This document shows positions 8,362-16,490 of a stretch of 36,591 nucleotides of DNA, in pieces. The DNA is from Candidatus Omnitrophota bacterium (lineage in GTDB: Bacteria > Omnitrophota > Omnitrophia > Omnitrophales > JACQQS01). Numbering within the stretch: position 1 is the stretch's first letter; each line of letters opens with the position of its first letter. Below the pieces are notes generated by a model. It was given only the letters and a program-made list of their open reading frames with translations. It did not search any database and was not told the origin of the DNA. Where the stretch lies: assembly GCA_016206925.1 (NCBI GenBank), contig JACQQS010000032.1, forward strand, positions 1 through 36,591, given 5' to 3'. The position numbers and the translations under genes were made by a program.

Positions 8362-9797
8362 CAAATCGTCTGCTCAAGCTTCTCTTTAAGAATTTTGTTT
8401 ACCAATTGAGGATTTGCGCGTCCCTGGGTTTCCTTCATAACCTGGCCGACCAGATATCCCAACGCTGTTTCTTTGCCCGACTTAAACGCTTCCACGGATT
8501 TCGGATTTGCCTGAATCGCTTTTAAGGCAACTTTGCCGATGGCCGCTTCATCAGTGATTTGCGTCAAGCCGGATGACTCTATAATCTGGCGAGCTGTTTT
8601 CTGCTCATCGACCATCCGCGGGAGAACTTCCTTTCCGATCTTCCCGCTGATGGTCCCTTTTTCTATTAAAGCGATAAGCTCGGCCAAATCTTTTGCAGAA
8701 ACCGGACTCTTTTCGATAGACAATTTTCTTTCATTGAGTATACCGAGTAGCTCGCTCTGAATCCAGTTGCTGGCCGATTTAGGCTGTGTGCCGCATTTCA
8801 CCGCCTCCTCAAAAAAGTGGGCCAATCGCTGCTCCTGGACCAAGACACCCGCATCGTATGCCGTCAGACCATACTGCTTCTGAAACCGATCCGATAAATC
8901 GCGCGGCAGCTCAGGCAGCATTTTGCGTATCCTTTCGACTTCTTCCCTGCTCACCGTAAAAGGAACCAGGTCCGGTTCCGGAAAATAGCGGTAATCGTGC
9001 GCTTCTTCTTTGCTCCGCATCGCAATCGTAACCTGGCGCGATTCATTCCAAAGACGGGTTTCCTGAGCTACCGTCTTCCCGGTATCCAGCAATTCGGTCT
9101 GCCTTTTGATTTCATATTCGATAGCTTTCTGTACCGCCCGGAAAGAGTTCAAATTCTTGATTTCCGCGCGCGTTCCCAATTTTTCACTGCCGGAGGGACG
9201 TATCGATACATTCGCGTCGCACCGGAGCGATCCTTCTTCCATGTTACAGTTACTCACGCCGGCGTAACGCATAACGGCTTTCAGCATCGTCAAATATTGA
9301 TAGGCCTCGGATGACGAGCGAAGGTCGGGTTCGGTGACTACTTCGAGAAGCGGAACGCCTGCCCGGTTAAAATCCACGTAACTGCCGTCCGGAATTCCCT
9401 CATGCAAAAGTTTACCGGCGTCCTCTTCCAAATGTGCTCTCGTGATACAGATTCGCTTGGATCCGGAAGGCAGGACGATATCAATGAATCCGCCAAAGCA
9501 GATGGGGTGCTTAAACTGCGAAATTTGATAGCCCTTCGGAAGGTCGGGGTAAAAGTAATTCTTCCGGTTAAAACGAAGACGCTCCGCGATTTGGCAATCA
9601 ATAGCAAGGCCCGCCTTTATGGCAAGCTCAAGCACCTTTCCATTTAGAACCGGTAAAGCTCCGGGTAAACCCAGACAGACTGGGCATGTGTTCTTATTCG
9701 GCTGTTCACCAAAAGAAGTCGGGCAGGAACAAAATATCTTACAACGGGTGAGCAGTTGAACGTGGGTTTCCAGCCCTATGACGGGTTCGTAGTTCAT
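8361..9797 (-). CDS. gatB: Aspartyl/glutamyl-tRNA amidotransferase subunit B
   Basis: This is the tRNA-binding and kinase subunit of the cytoplasmic GatCAB complex, which converts Glu-tRNA(Gln) to Gln-tRNA(Gln), and often Asp-tRNA(Asn) to Asn-tRNA(Asn). The family start YEPVIGLETHVQL is present, followed by the zinc-site cysteines CKIFCSC and NTCPVC (residues about 19-40) and RKNYFYPDLPKGYQISQ. The C-terminal helical YqeY-like tail ends in a typical form (GRANPQLVNKILKEKL). The length of 478 residues is standard. The start overlaps the gatA stop by 4 bp. The order gatC-gatA-gatB behind a single promoter fits stoichiometric production of the complex. Confidence 0.97.
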   Translation of the reverse strand: MNYEPVIGLETHVQLLTRCKIFCSCPTSFGEQPNKNTCPVCLGLPGALPVLNGKVLELAIKAGLAIDCQIAERLRFNRKNYFYPDLPKGYQISQFKHPICFGGFIDIVLPSGSKRICITRAHLEEDAGKLLHEGIPDGSYVDFNRAGVPLLEVVTEPDLRSSSEAYQYLTMLKAVMRYAGVSNCNMEEGSLRCDANVSIRPSGSEKLGTRAEIKNLNSFRAVQKAIEYEIKRQTELLDTGKTVAQETRLWNESRQVTIAMRSKEEAHDYRYFPEPDLVPFTVSREEVERIRKMLPELPRDLSDRFQKQYGLTAYDAGVLVQEQRLAHFFEEAVKCGTQPKSASNWIQSELLGILNERKLSIEKSPVSAKDLAELIALIEKGTISGKIGKEVLPRMVDEQKTARQIIESSGLTQITDEAAIGKVALKAIQANPKSVEAFKSGKETALGYLVGQVMKETQGRANPQLVNKILKEKLEQTI

Positions 9798-11233
9798 ATC
9801 TTCGGTTTCATTTTGTGAAACGGGGTCGCCTGCTCAAAATAGTGAGCCGCACGGAATATTTTCGGCTCATCAAAATAATTTCCGACCAGCTGAAATCCGA
9901 TCGGTAAGCCTTTTGGATCAAATCCGCAGGGTATAGAGATGACCGGTGCTCCGGCCAGATTCATGGAGATCGTAAAAATATCCGACAAATACATCTGAAT
10001 CGGGTCTTCCATCTTTTCACCGAGCTTAAAGGCGGTAGTTGGAGAAGTAGGCGTCATAATCAAATCCACTTGTTTAAACGCCTGAACAAAATCATCCTTG
10101 ATCAACGTGCGCACTTTCTGGGCACGGCGATAGTATGCGTCGTAATAGCCGGAAGAGAGCACGAACGTTCCCATTAATATTCGGCGCTTGGCTTCCCTTC
10201 CAAACCCTAAATCGCGGGTTTCGAGATAAACGTCGCGCAATGTTTCCGCTTTCGCGCGAATTCCGAACCGCACGCCGTCAAACATGGCCAGATTTGAGCT
10301 TGCCTCCGCGGTGGCTACGACATAATAAACCGCAATGGCATACGACGTATGCGGCAAACTGATTTCCTGAATAGAAGCGCCAAGCGATTTAAATACCTCA
10401 GCCGCTTCTTGAAGAGCATGTCGGACAGACGGTTCAATTCCGTCGATAAAATACTCTTTCGGCCAGCCGATTTTCATACCTTTAATAGGCCGTTCCAATT
10501 CCTTCACATAGTCCGGAACAGGCGCCGAGGCCGAAGTGGAATCACGCGGATCGTGTCCGGCGATAACACCGAGAAGCATCGCGTTGTCCTTCACGGTTTT
10601 CGTAATCGGCCCGATCTGATCCAAACTCGATCCAAACGCCACCAAGCCATAGCGTGAAACGCGCCCATAGGTTGGTTTTAAGCCCACCACACTGCAAAGT
10701 GATGCCGGCTGCCGAATGGACCCGCCCGTATCGGACCCAAGCGCGCAAATAGCTTCATCCGCCGCCACACAAGCTGCAGAACCGCCGCTCGATCCGCCCG
10801 GAACATAGGCCGTATTCCAGGGATTAAAAGTCGGCCCTTTCGCCGATGTTTCGGTCGAAGAACCGAAAGCAAATTCATCCATATTGCATTTGGCGAAAAT
10901 GTAGGCGCCTGCCTCCTTCAATTTGCGCACGACCGTTGCATCGTAAGGAGGAACGTAGCCTTTAAGAATCTGGGAAGCGCAGGTGGTTTCCCAACCTTCT
11001 GTGGAAATATTGTCCTTCAGTGAAATGGGAATTCCGGACAGCAATCCGCCATTTGAGGATTGAGGTACGGCGGCCGGTTCTGCAAAATTCAGATAGGCGC
11101 GTACCCTTGAATCGATCGCGTCGACTCTTTTGCGCAGCGCCTGATAAAAATCAAGAGGTTTTGTTTTCTTACTCTTGATCGCCTGAACAGCTTCATCTAA
11201 TGTGAAGCTGTGAAGTTCTGTGCTTTGCGCCAT
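9794..11233 (-). CDS. gatA: Aspartyl/glutamyl-tRNA amidotransferase subunit A
   Basis: This is the amidase subunit of GatCAB, which releases ammonia from glutamine for the transamidation step. The amidase-signature Ser-cisSer-Lys triad is visible: Lys in GIPISLKDN (about 72), the cis-Ser region PGGSSGGSA (about 147) and the nucleophile in GSDTGGSIRQP (about 170). The length of 479 residues is normal. I chose the ATG at 11233 because AAGGG sits five bases upstream and the protein then begins MAQSTELHSF. A TTG at 11251 would add six residues and has less support. The gene lies 31 bases after gatC. Confidence 0.97.
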   Translation of the reverse strand: MAQSTELHSFTLDEAVQAIKSKKTKPLDFYQALRKRVDAIDSRVRAYLNFAEPAAVPQSSNGGLLSGIPISLKDNISTEGWETTCASQILKGYVPPYDATVVRKLKEAGAYIFAKCNMDEFAFGSSTETSAKGPTFNPWNTAYVPGGSSGGSAACVAADEAICALGSDTGGSIRQPASLCSVVGLKPTYGRVSRYGLVAFGSSLDQIGPITKTVKDNAMLLGVIAGHDPRDSTSASAPVPDYVKELERPIKGMKIGWPKEYFIDGIEPSVRHALQEAAEVFKSLGASIQEISLPHTSYAIAVYYVVATAEASSNLAMFDGVRFGIRAKAETLRDVYLETRDLGFGREAKRRILMGTFVLSSGYYDAYYRRAQKVRTLIKDDFVQAFKQVDLIMTPTSPTTAFKLGEKMEDPIQMYLSDIFTISMNLAGAPVISIPCGFDPKGLPIGFQLVGNYFDEPKIFRAAHYFEQATPFHKMKPKI

Positions 11234-11264
11234 GAAAACCCTTGTCTCCAATAAAAATCAATGT

Positions 11265-11549
11265 TCAGTTGTCTACGACTTTTGGCACTTTAAAATAAGG
11301 TTGCTCCGCAACAGGAGCATGCTGCAGAACATGCGCTGAAACTTTTGCATCGCGAGGGGTATATTCCTTCATCACGTTCTCTAGATTTAAAACGTGGCTG
11401 GTAGGTTCAACTTCCTCGGTGTTTAATTCGCGCAGTTTCTCCACATACTGAATGATACTTTGCAGATCCTTTTCCAATTTCGCCCGTTCATCGGATTTCA
11501 AACGAATTCGCGCCAACTCAGCAACGCGGTCAATATCAAATGCAGGCAT
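11265..11549 (-). CDS. gatC: Aspartyl/glutamyl-tRNA amidotransferase subunit C
   Basis: This small subunit stabilises GatA and GatB by wrapping between them. The 94-residue product has the family signature: VAELARIRLKSDE near the start, an amphipathic segment LEKDLQSIIQYVEKLREL, then EVEPTSHVLNLENVMKEY and the C-terminal motif APVAEQPYFKVPKVVD. The start is clear, with AAGGAG and a seven-base spacer to the ATG at 11549. It is the first gene after the promoter at 11576..11604, so it probably heads the gatCAB-ctpA-addBA transcript. Confidence 0.96.
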   Translation of the reverse strand: MPAFDIDRVAELARIRLKSDERAKLEKDLQSIIQYVEKLRELNTEEVEPTSHVLNLENVMKEYTPRDAKVSAHVLQHAPVAEQPYFKVPKVVDN

Positions 11550-11575
11550 GAGCTAACTCCTTATAGAATAAAGGG

Positions 11576-11604
11576 ATACTAACATAGCGCTTCCTCGTTG
11601 TCAA
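11576..11604 (-). promoter_or_regulatory. Sigma-70-type promoter for gatCAB
   Basis: On the minus strand there is a perfect -35 TTGACA (11604..11599), a 17-base spacer and a -10 TAGTAT (11581..11576) preceded by TGT, giving an extended -10. Initiation near 11569 would leave a leader of about 20 bases holding the AAGGAG for gatC. The -35 includes the TGA stop of rsmA. This is the best promoter I can see in the window. Confidence 0.72.
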
Positions 11605-12443
11605 CGCACCCCCCGTTCAGCCAGCTCGCTCGAAAGACGCGAGAACTCTTCCGGAGAAAGAACTTCGGCTCGCACCTTTAAACTCAATTTTGATGCGGTA
11701 AGTGCTTCTTCCACCAAAGCTCTCGGCCAACCTTCCGGAAAATTATGACAAAGTGCATTGGCTATCTGTTTTCTTCTCTTTCCGAACGCAAGCTTAACTA
11801 CTTTCAAATAGAGCTCCTCAGAAACTCCGGCGGGCAGATCGACAGCGTCTTTAAATCGGATAAAGAGCACCGTCGAAATAACTTTAGGCTGCGGATAGAA
11901 TTCATTGCGCCGGATGTCAAACAAGCGTTTCACCTCAGCATGCAAGCCAAATGACAATGTCAAGCGCCCATAGTCCTTCGTGTTGGGTTTGGCCAGCAAC
12001 CTTTCCGCTACTTCGCGCTGTACGGTTACGACAGCATGTTTGATCTTGGCGCGATGCTCAAGCAAATGAAATAGGATGGGTGAAGAAACATAATACGGCA
12101 GGTTTCCAAGCACTACACATTGGCTTCCTACTAAAATATCTTCGAATGTGTAATCGAGAAAATCTCCCTGTTGTATGCGGATGCTTTCGGCATACGCAGC
12201 GTAGCGTTCTTTGAGTAACGCTACAAGTTTAGGGTCCTTCTCAATGAGGATTAACTTGACGGGAAGTTCGATAAGCGCATCGGTAAGGGCTCCAAGCCCT
12301 GGCCCAATCTCGATGACCTGGCCTGGTCCAAGAGAAGCAGATTCGATGATGCTGCGTATCCGGGATGGGCTTGAAAGAAAATGCTGTCCCAGTGATTTAA
12401 CCGGTCGCAGCCCGGCATCATTTAAAAGGTGCTTTGGATTCAT
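11601..12443 (-). CDS. rsmA: 16S rRNA dimethyladenosine methyltransferase RsmA (KsgA)
   Basis: The enzyme dimethylates two adjacent adenines in helix 45 of 16S rRNA, a late check on small-subunit assembly. The N-terminal motif KSLGQHFLSSPSRI is present, followed by the SAM-binding loop EIGPGLGALTDAL (about 45-57), the adenine-binding acidic region LIEKD, and the catalytic NLPYYVSSP motif (about 112-120). The C-terminal helical domain includes AFGKRRKQIANAL. The length of 280 residues is typical. The start overlaps the pdxA stop by 4 bp. Its stop codon lies inside the -35 box of the gatCAB promoter. Confidence 0.96.
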   Translation of the reverse strand: MNPKHLLNDAGLRPVKSLGQHFLSSPSRIRSIIESASLGPGQVIEIGPGLGALTDALIELPVKLILIEKDPKLVALLKERYAAYAESIRIQQGDFLDYTFEDILVGSQCVVLGNLPYYVSSPILFHLLEHRAKIKHAVVTVQREVAERLLAKPNTKDYGRLTLSFGLHAEVKRLFDIRRNEFYPQPKVISTVLFIRFKDAVDLPAGVSEELYLKVVKLAFGKRRKQIANALCHNFPEGWPRALVEEALTASKLSLKVRAEVLSPEEFSRLSSELAERGVR

Positions 12444-13426
12444 ACGGTGCGGCTGAATTTGATGGCTGCTTTAATGGCTTCCCGCATCGCATTCGGAGAA
12501 GCTATGCCGCGGTAGGCAATATCGAATGCCGTTCCGTGATCGGGTGAAGTACGCACGAAAGGCAGGCCGAGCGTGACGTGGACACCGTCTTCGAAATGAA
12601 GCATTTTGAATGGCCCGAGCCCCTGATCGTGATACATGGCAAGTACAGCATCCAGCTCCCCCTTGTTCCACTTATAAAAAGCGGAATCGGCCGGAAGCGG
12701 CCCGAAGACGTTCATTCCTGACCTTCTCAAATCCCGAACCGCCGGAAGAATAGTATTCGTTTCCTCCACCCCAAGAGTGCCGTCTTCGCCTGCATGTGGA
12801 TTCAAGCCCAAAACACCAATCTTGGGATTGCGAATCTTTTTAATCCTTCGAAGGAAACCTGCGGTCAACTTTGCTTTTTGAACGATGCCGCGCTTATTCA
12901 AATTCCCGGCCACTTTGTTCAGCGGCAAATGTGTGGTAACCAGCGCAACACAGGAACGATCTTTGACAAAAGTCATTGCGTATTGCTTCGTCTTTGTAAG
13001 ATCACAGAGAAAATCAGTTTGATCCGTAAATCCTTTGATATGCTTGCGCACAGCCGCCTTGGAAAGCGGCGCGGTGACGAGAGCGGAAACCAATCCTTTA
13101 ACGGCAAGCAAGGCCCCTGTTTGTAGAGCAAGATAGGCCAGCCTGCCATTCACACGAGAAACTTTACCGACGACAAAGCGAGGGGGTACGTTCACCAAAT
13201 CGAGCAAAACGACTCTGCTTTTACTCTGCTTTAGGTGAGAAATATTGCTGACCGTTTCATAGGCAATCGGTTTTGCCAGAAGCTGATTTACCTTCTCAAA
13301 AACTTCCGGCTTGCCGACCATCACAAAACGGGCCTTTAAACGCAATGATCCGATAGATTTAAGTATGATCTCGGGTCCGATCCCTCCGGGATCACCCATG
13401 GTTACGGCGATAATCGGCTTTCTCAT
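12440..13426 (-). CDS. pdxA: 4-hydroxythreonine-4-phosphate dehydrogenase
   Basis: This is an NAD-dependent, metal-requiring step of the DXP-dependent pyridoxal phosphate pathway; its product condenses with deoxyxylulose phosphate on PdxJ. The motifs TMGDPGGIGPEI, TAPLSKAAV, GFTDQTDFL, GLNPHAGEDGTLGVEE, GPLPADSAF, MYHDQGLGPFKML and VRTSPDHGTAFDIA cover the substrate- and metal-binding residues of the family. The length of 328 residues is standard. I chose the ATG at 13426 (MRKPIIAVT) over a GTG at 13438; neither has a strong Shine-Dalgarno. The gene sits between surA-like and rsmA genes, an order also common in proteobacteria. Confidence 0.95.
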   Translation of the reverse strand: MRKPIIAVTMGDPGGIGPEIILKSIGSLRLKARFVMVGKPEVFEKVNQLLAKPIAYETVSNISHLKQSKSRVVLLDLVNVPPRFVVGKVSRVNGRLAYLALQTGALLAVKGLVSALVTAPLSKAAVRKHIKGFTDQTDFLCDLTKTKQYAMTFVKDRSCVALVTTHLPLNKVAGNLNKRGIVQKAKLTAGFLRRIKKIRNPKIGVLGLNPHAGEDGTLGVEETNTILPAVRDLRRSGMNVFGPLPADSAFYKWNKGELDAVLAMYHDQGLGPFKMLHFEDGVHVTLGLPFVRTSPDHGTAFDIAYRGIASPNAMREAIKAAIKFSRTV

Positions 13427-13451
13427 GGAGATGTGCACTGCTGGTAGAAAA

Positions 13452-14429
13452 CTACTTGATGGAGATGTAGGCTTTATGCTTTAGCTCTTCCATCCAAGCT
13501 TTATATCTTTCTTCTGCTTCTTTGCGGTAAAGCATATTGAGAATCTCATCCCTCACGTCATTCAACTCTTTGTACTGACCGGGCATCTTATCGTCCAATC
13601 GAAAAATATGAAAGCTTCTGCCGGTCTCAATAACATCAGAAATCTGACCCTTTTCGAGTTTAGAAATTGCCTCTTCAATCTCGGGCATCAGTTCCGTCAT
13701 TTTAATAGCACCCATTTCACCGCCTTTGCTCGCATGCAGGTCTTCGGAATGTTGGCGGGCGAGATCTGAAAAGTCCTTCCCGGAACGAAGCGCCATTAAA
13801 ATCCCTTCTATCTTTTCCCTTTCCACCTCGCTCTTTGTGCCTCTTAGGATGTCCTGCTCTTTCTTGCGAATCGTAATTGAGCTGAGCAGCCAGTGGCCCT
13901 TCTCGCCGAATTCTTCCTTGTGAGCTTCATAATAAGCCTGGATTTTCTGCGGAGAAATCATAATTTTTGACCGTACTTCATACGCATGCATTTTTCTGAT
14001 CGCGATCTGTTTACGGTAACTTATTCTGAGGCGGGCAATCGTCAGTCCACGCAATGTGAGCGCTTCCGACATTTCCTCTTCATTTGCAAATTGCTGTTTA
14101 AAATCATCCACCATTTCATCAATTTCATGTTCTTCTACCTTAACACCGAGCTTCTCCGCTTCTTGGTAGATCAGCTGATCTTCGATCATCTGATTCAGCA
14201 CCTTGATCCTTGTTTCTTCGACATGCCGCATAAGATCTTGTCCTGAATATTCTTCTTTAAGGTCGAAGTAAATAGGCGCCAGAACATCTTCCACTTCGCT
14301 CTGCATAATGGGTTCATTATTCACCACCGCAACAATCCGGTCCGCCATTGCCGCAGATACGCGTTCGGCACTGCATAAACACACCATGAACATCGAGACA
14401 AAACAAATTGCGGTAAATTTATTCCCCAT
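13452..14429 (-). CDS. SurA-like periplasmic peptidyl-prolyl isomerase/chaperone
   Basis: This is a probable periplasmic chaperone for outer-membrane proteins. An N-terminal hydrophobic segment and AERVSAA (about 21-27) read as a signal peptide. A SurA-type N-terminal domain follows (DRIVAVVNNEPIMQSEVE at about 30, then LNQMIEDQLIYQEAEKLG). One parvulin (PpiC) domain is visible at about 180-275, with DFSDLARQHSED and KGGEMGAIKM. E. coli SurA has two parvulin domains; this 325-residue form has one, as many non-proteobacterial homologues do. The start lies 8 bases after the mfd stop, with AGGTG close upstream. The client proteins cannot be read from the sequence. Confidence 0.88.
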   Translation of the reverse strand: MGNKFTAICFVSMFMVCLCSAERVSAAMADRIVAVVNNEPIMQSEVEDVLAPIYFDLKEEYSGQDLMRHVEETRIKVLNQMIEDQLIYQEAEKLGVKVEEHEIDEMVDDFKQQFANEEEMSEALTLRGLTIARLRISYRKQIAIRKMHAYEVRSKIMISPQKIQAYYEAHKEEFGEKGHWLLSSITIRKKEQDILRGTKSEVEREKIEGILMALRSGKDFSDLARQHSEDLHASKGGEMGAIKMTELMPEIEEAISKLEKGQISDVIETGRSFHIFRLDDKMPGQYKELNDVRDEILNMLYRKEAEERYKAWMEELKHKAYISIK

Positions 14430-14437
14430 ACACCTGT

Positions 14438-16387
14438 TTAATCTCCCGTACGGCTTTTAATATTAGCTGATTTTGAAAGTTCGTCAATTGCTTCCCGAAC
14501 CAAACGGCAATAAAGATCAAAACCAATCTGATATATGAATCCCGACTGTTCCGTTCCCAAGAGATTGCCGGCGCCGCGGATTTCCAGATCCTCCATGGCC
14601 ACTTGAAAACCGGCGCCCAGCTCGGTAAACCGCTGAACGGCCGCCAATCGCTTTTCGGCGTCCTCCGTAAGCATTTTATGCTTCGGTATAATAAAGTAAG
14701 CATAGGCCTTCCGGTCAAATCGGCCTACGCGCCCGCGCAACTGATAAAGATCTGCGAGACCAAACCGATCCGCACGATTTACGACTAATGTATTCACGTT
14801 TGGTATGTCCAGCCCGGACTCGATGATATTTGTCGAGATCAGGCAATCAACCTCCTTCTGAATAAACTGGAGCATGGTTGTCTCCAGCGTTCGCGGTGGC
14901 ATTTGGCCGTGCGCAACGCCAAATCTCACTTCCGGTAAGATCTTTTTCAAATTTTTATACACGCGGTCGATCGATTGCACTCTATTATGAACAAAATATA
15001 CTTGCCCGCCGCGTTTCAGCTCACGTCCGATGATCTCCGCGATACGGGCTTTGTCATAATCCATAATATCTGTTTCAACCGGCATGCGATTCCTGGGAGG
15101 CGTATTGATGATCGACATGTTCCGGGCGCCCACAAGAGCCATATATAGAGTCCTGGGTATCGGAGTCGCAGTGAGCGTTAAAACGTCCACCATCTCGCGT
15201 ATTTTTTTCAACTTTTCCTTGTGACGAACGCCAAAGCGCTGCTCCTCATCAACTACAACCAGACCCAAATCCTTAAACCGCACATCACCAGACAGCAAAC
15301 GGTGGGTACCGATGATAATATCGCACGAACCATCTTTTAGCTGCGAGATAATTTCAGACTGTTCGAGCTTAGTCTTGAAGCGTGATAGACACTCTACTCT
15401 TACCGGAAAATTTTTTACGCGCTGCTTCAGGCTGATATAATGCTGCTCGGCTAAGATCGTTGTCGGAACCAAAAAGGCCGCCTGTTTTCCGCTCATAACA
15501 GCTTTAAATGCCGCGCGAAAAGCCACTTCTGTTTTACCGTAGCCCACGTCCCCGCAAAGAAGCCTGTCCATCGGCTGCACACGCTCCATATCTGATTTCA
15601 CTTCTTGCGTGCTTCTTTTCTGATCGGGGGTCTCTTCATACGGAAATTCTTTCTCGAACTGGATTTGCCAGTCATTATCCGGTCCGGCGCGGAAGCCCTT
15701 CAGCACATTCCTTTTTGCTTGCAATGTCAAAAGATCCCGCGCATAAGATCGTACGGCAATACGGGCTTTTTCCCTCTGCCGTTTCCAATCCTTGGTATTT
15801 AGCTTGGTGAGTTTGGGCGGCCGGCCCTCAAAACCCATATACCGGTCGATGAGCGGAGCTTCTTTTTCCTCCACGTAAAGTATTTCCCGGCCGGAAAATT
15901 CAATAGCCAGATGTTTTACCGGCTTTCCCTCAATTCTAAGCACCTTTGTTCCGGCAAAAAGGCCTATCCCATAATTAATATGCACTACGTAATCTCCCAC
16001 TTGAATAGACTTCAAGTCGTCGAGCGGTTCGCGCCTTTCATAAAAGCCGCTCATCCGAGCCATCTTGCTCATGAACGCCGAAGTTACCGGGATAAGCCTG
16101 ACTTCGTCATAACTCATCAAAGATTGTCCGGAGGCAACGGAAAAATCGCGGATAGACTCGATCCGGTCCAGATCGAAATTGACGCGGACAGGTTTCCTGA
16201 AAGAAACGGGAAAGATATCCAAAATGCTCCCACGGCTTGCAAATTCTCCCGGATGGCCGACGAGCTTGTCCTCGATATATTCCAGCTGCATGAGCCGCTC
16301 GATCATTTCTTGTTTGGCGATTTTTTGCCCGACGCTTATTGTAAATATCTCAGTGGTAACCACGGCTGCTCCGTCAATGCGCGCCAA
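14438..16387 (-). CDS. mfd: Minimal Mfd-type transcription-repair translocase (D2-RID-motor, lacking D1, D3 and D7)
   Basis: This is a superfamily 2 translocase of the Mfd type, which moves stalled RNA polymerase and recruits UvrA. Visible parts are a D2-like module (about 15-101, [14 protein letters not shown]), a short linker, an RNA-polymerase interaction domain (about 124-200, [14 protein letters not shown]), Walker [12 protein letters not shown] (about 286), DEEQRFG (about 379), [17 protein letters not shown] and QLRGRVGR, and the TRG relay [13 protein letters not shown] (about 600). It ends soon after [10 protein letters not shown]. Usual Mfd proteins are about 1050-1180 residues; this one is 650 or fewer. 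D1a, D1b/D3 and the C-terminal D7 are all missing, yet the frame is intact. The in-frame start is TTG at 16387, or GTG at 16363 behind GGAG; an in-frame TGA at 16402..16400 closes the frame upstream. A full-length copy elsewhere cannot be excluded. Confidence 0.85.
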   Translation of the reverse strand: MARIDGAAVVTTEIFTISVGQKIAKQEMIERLMQLEYIEDKLVGHPGEFASRGSILDIFPVSFRKPVRVNFDLDRIESIRDFSVASGQSLMSYDEVRLIPVTSAFMSKMARMSGFYERREPLDDLKSIQVGDYVVHINYGIGLFAGTKVLRIEGKPVKHLAIEFSGREILYVEEKEAPLIDRYMGFEGRPPKLTKLNTKDWKRQREKARIAVRSYARDLLTLQAKRNVLKGFRAGPDNDWQIQFEKEFPYEETPDQKRSTQEVKSDMERVQPMDRLLCGDVGYGKTEVAFRAAFKAVMSGKQAAFLVPTTILAEQHYISLKQRVKNFPVRVECLSRFKTKLEQSEIISQLKDGSCDIIIGTHRLLSGDVRFKDLGLVVVDEEQRFGVRHKEKLKKIREMVDVLTLTATPIPRTLYMALVGARNMSIINTPPRNRMPVETDIMDYDKARIAEIIGRELKRGGQVYFVHNRVQSIDRVYKNLKKILPEVRFGVAHGQMPPRTLETTMLQFIQKEVDCLISTNIIESGLDIPNVNTLVVNRADRFGLADLYQLRGRVGRFDRKAYAYFIIPKHKMLTEDAEKRLAAVQRFTELGAGFQVAMEDLEIRGAGNLLGTEQSGFIYQIGFDLYCRLVREAIDELSKSANIKSRTGD

Positions 16388-16490
16388 TCTACTTTTTGAT
16401 CATCCAGGGTTATCTTCTTGATATGGAAATTTCGGCGACATACCGATGGAAGGGAGAATCTCAGAAATGATTTCCGGTGGTAAGAATGAT
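16388..16490. other. Longest internal gap (103 bp) between the aminotransferase and mfd
   Basis: No gene can be supported here. In the mfd frame the stretch is open from the aminotransferase stop to a TGA at 16402..16400, too short to hold the missing first domain of Mfd. I found no strong promoter, hairpin-plus-U terminator or RNA. It may simply be the upstream region left after mfd lost its 5' part. Confidence 0.5.

Noticed and set aside
14419..14718. A minus-strand frame overlapping the end of mfd, possibly a displaced D7 domain
   Set aside because: Its translation (Trp/Arg-rich) does not resemble the Mfd C-terminal domain, and it overlaps the conserved TRG region in another frame, so it is a shadow.
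16388..16490. A frameshift hiding the N-terminal domain of Mfd
   Set aside because: All three minus-strand frames were read. The gap is only about 34 codons, too small for D1a, and none of the frames resembles it.
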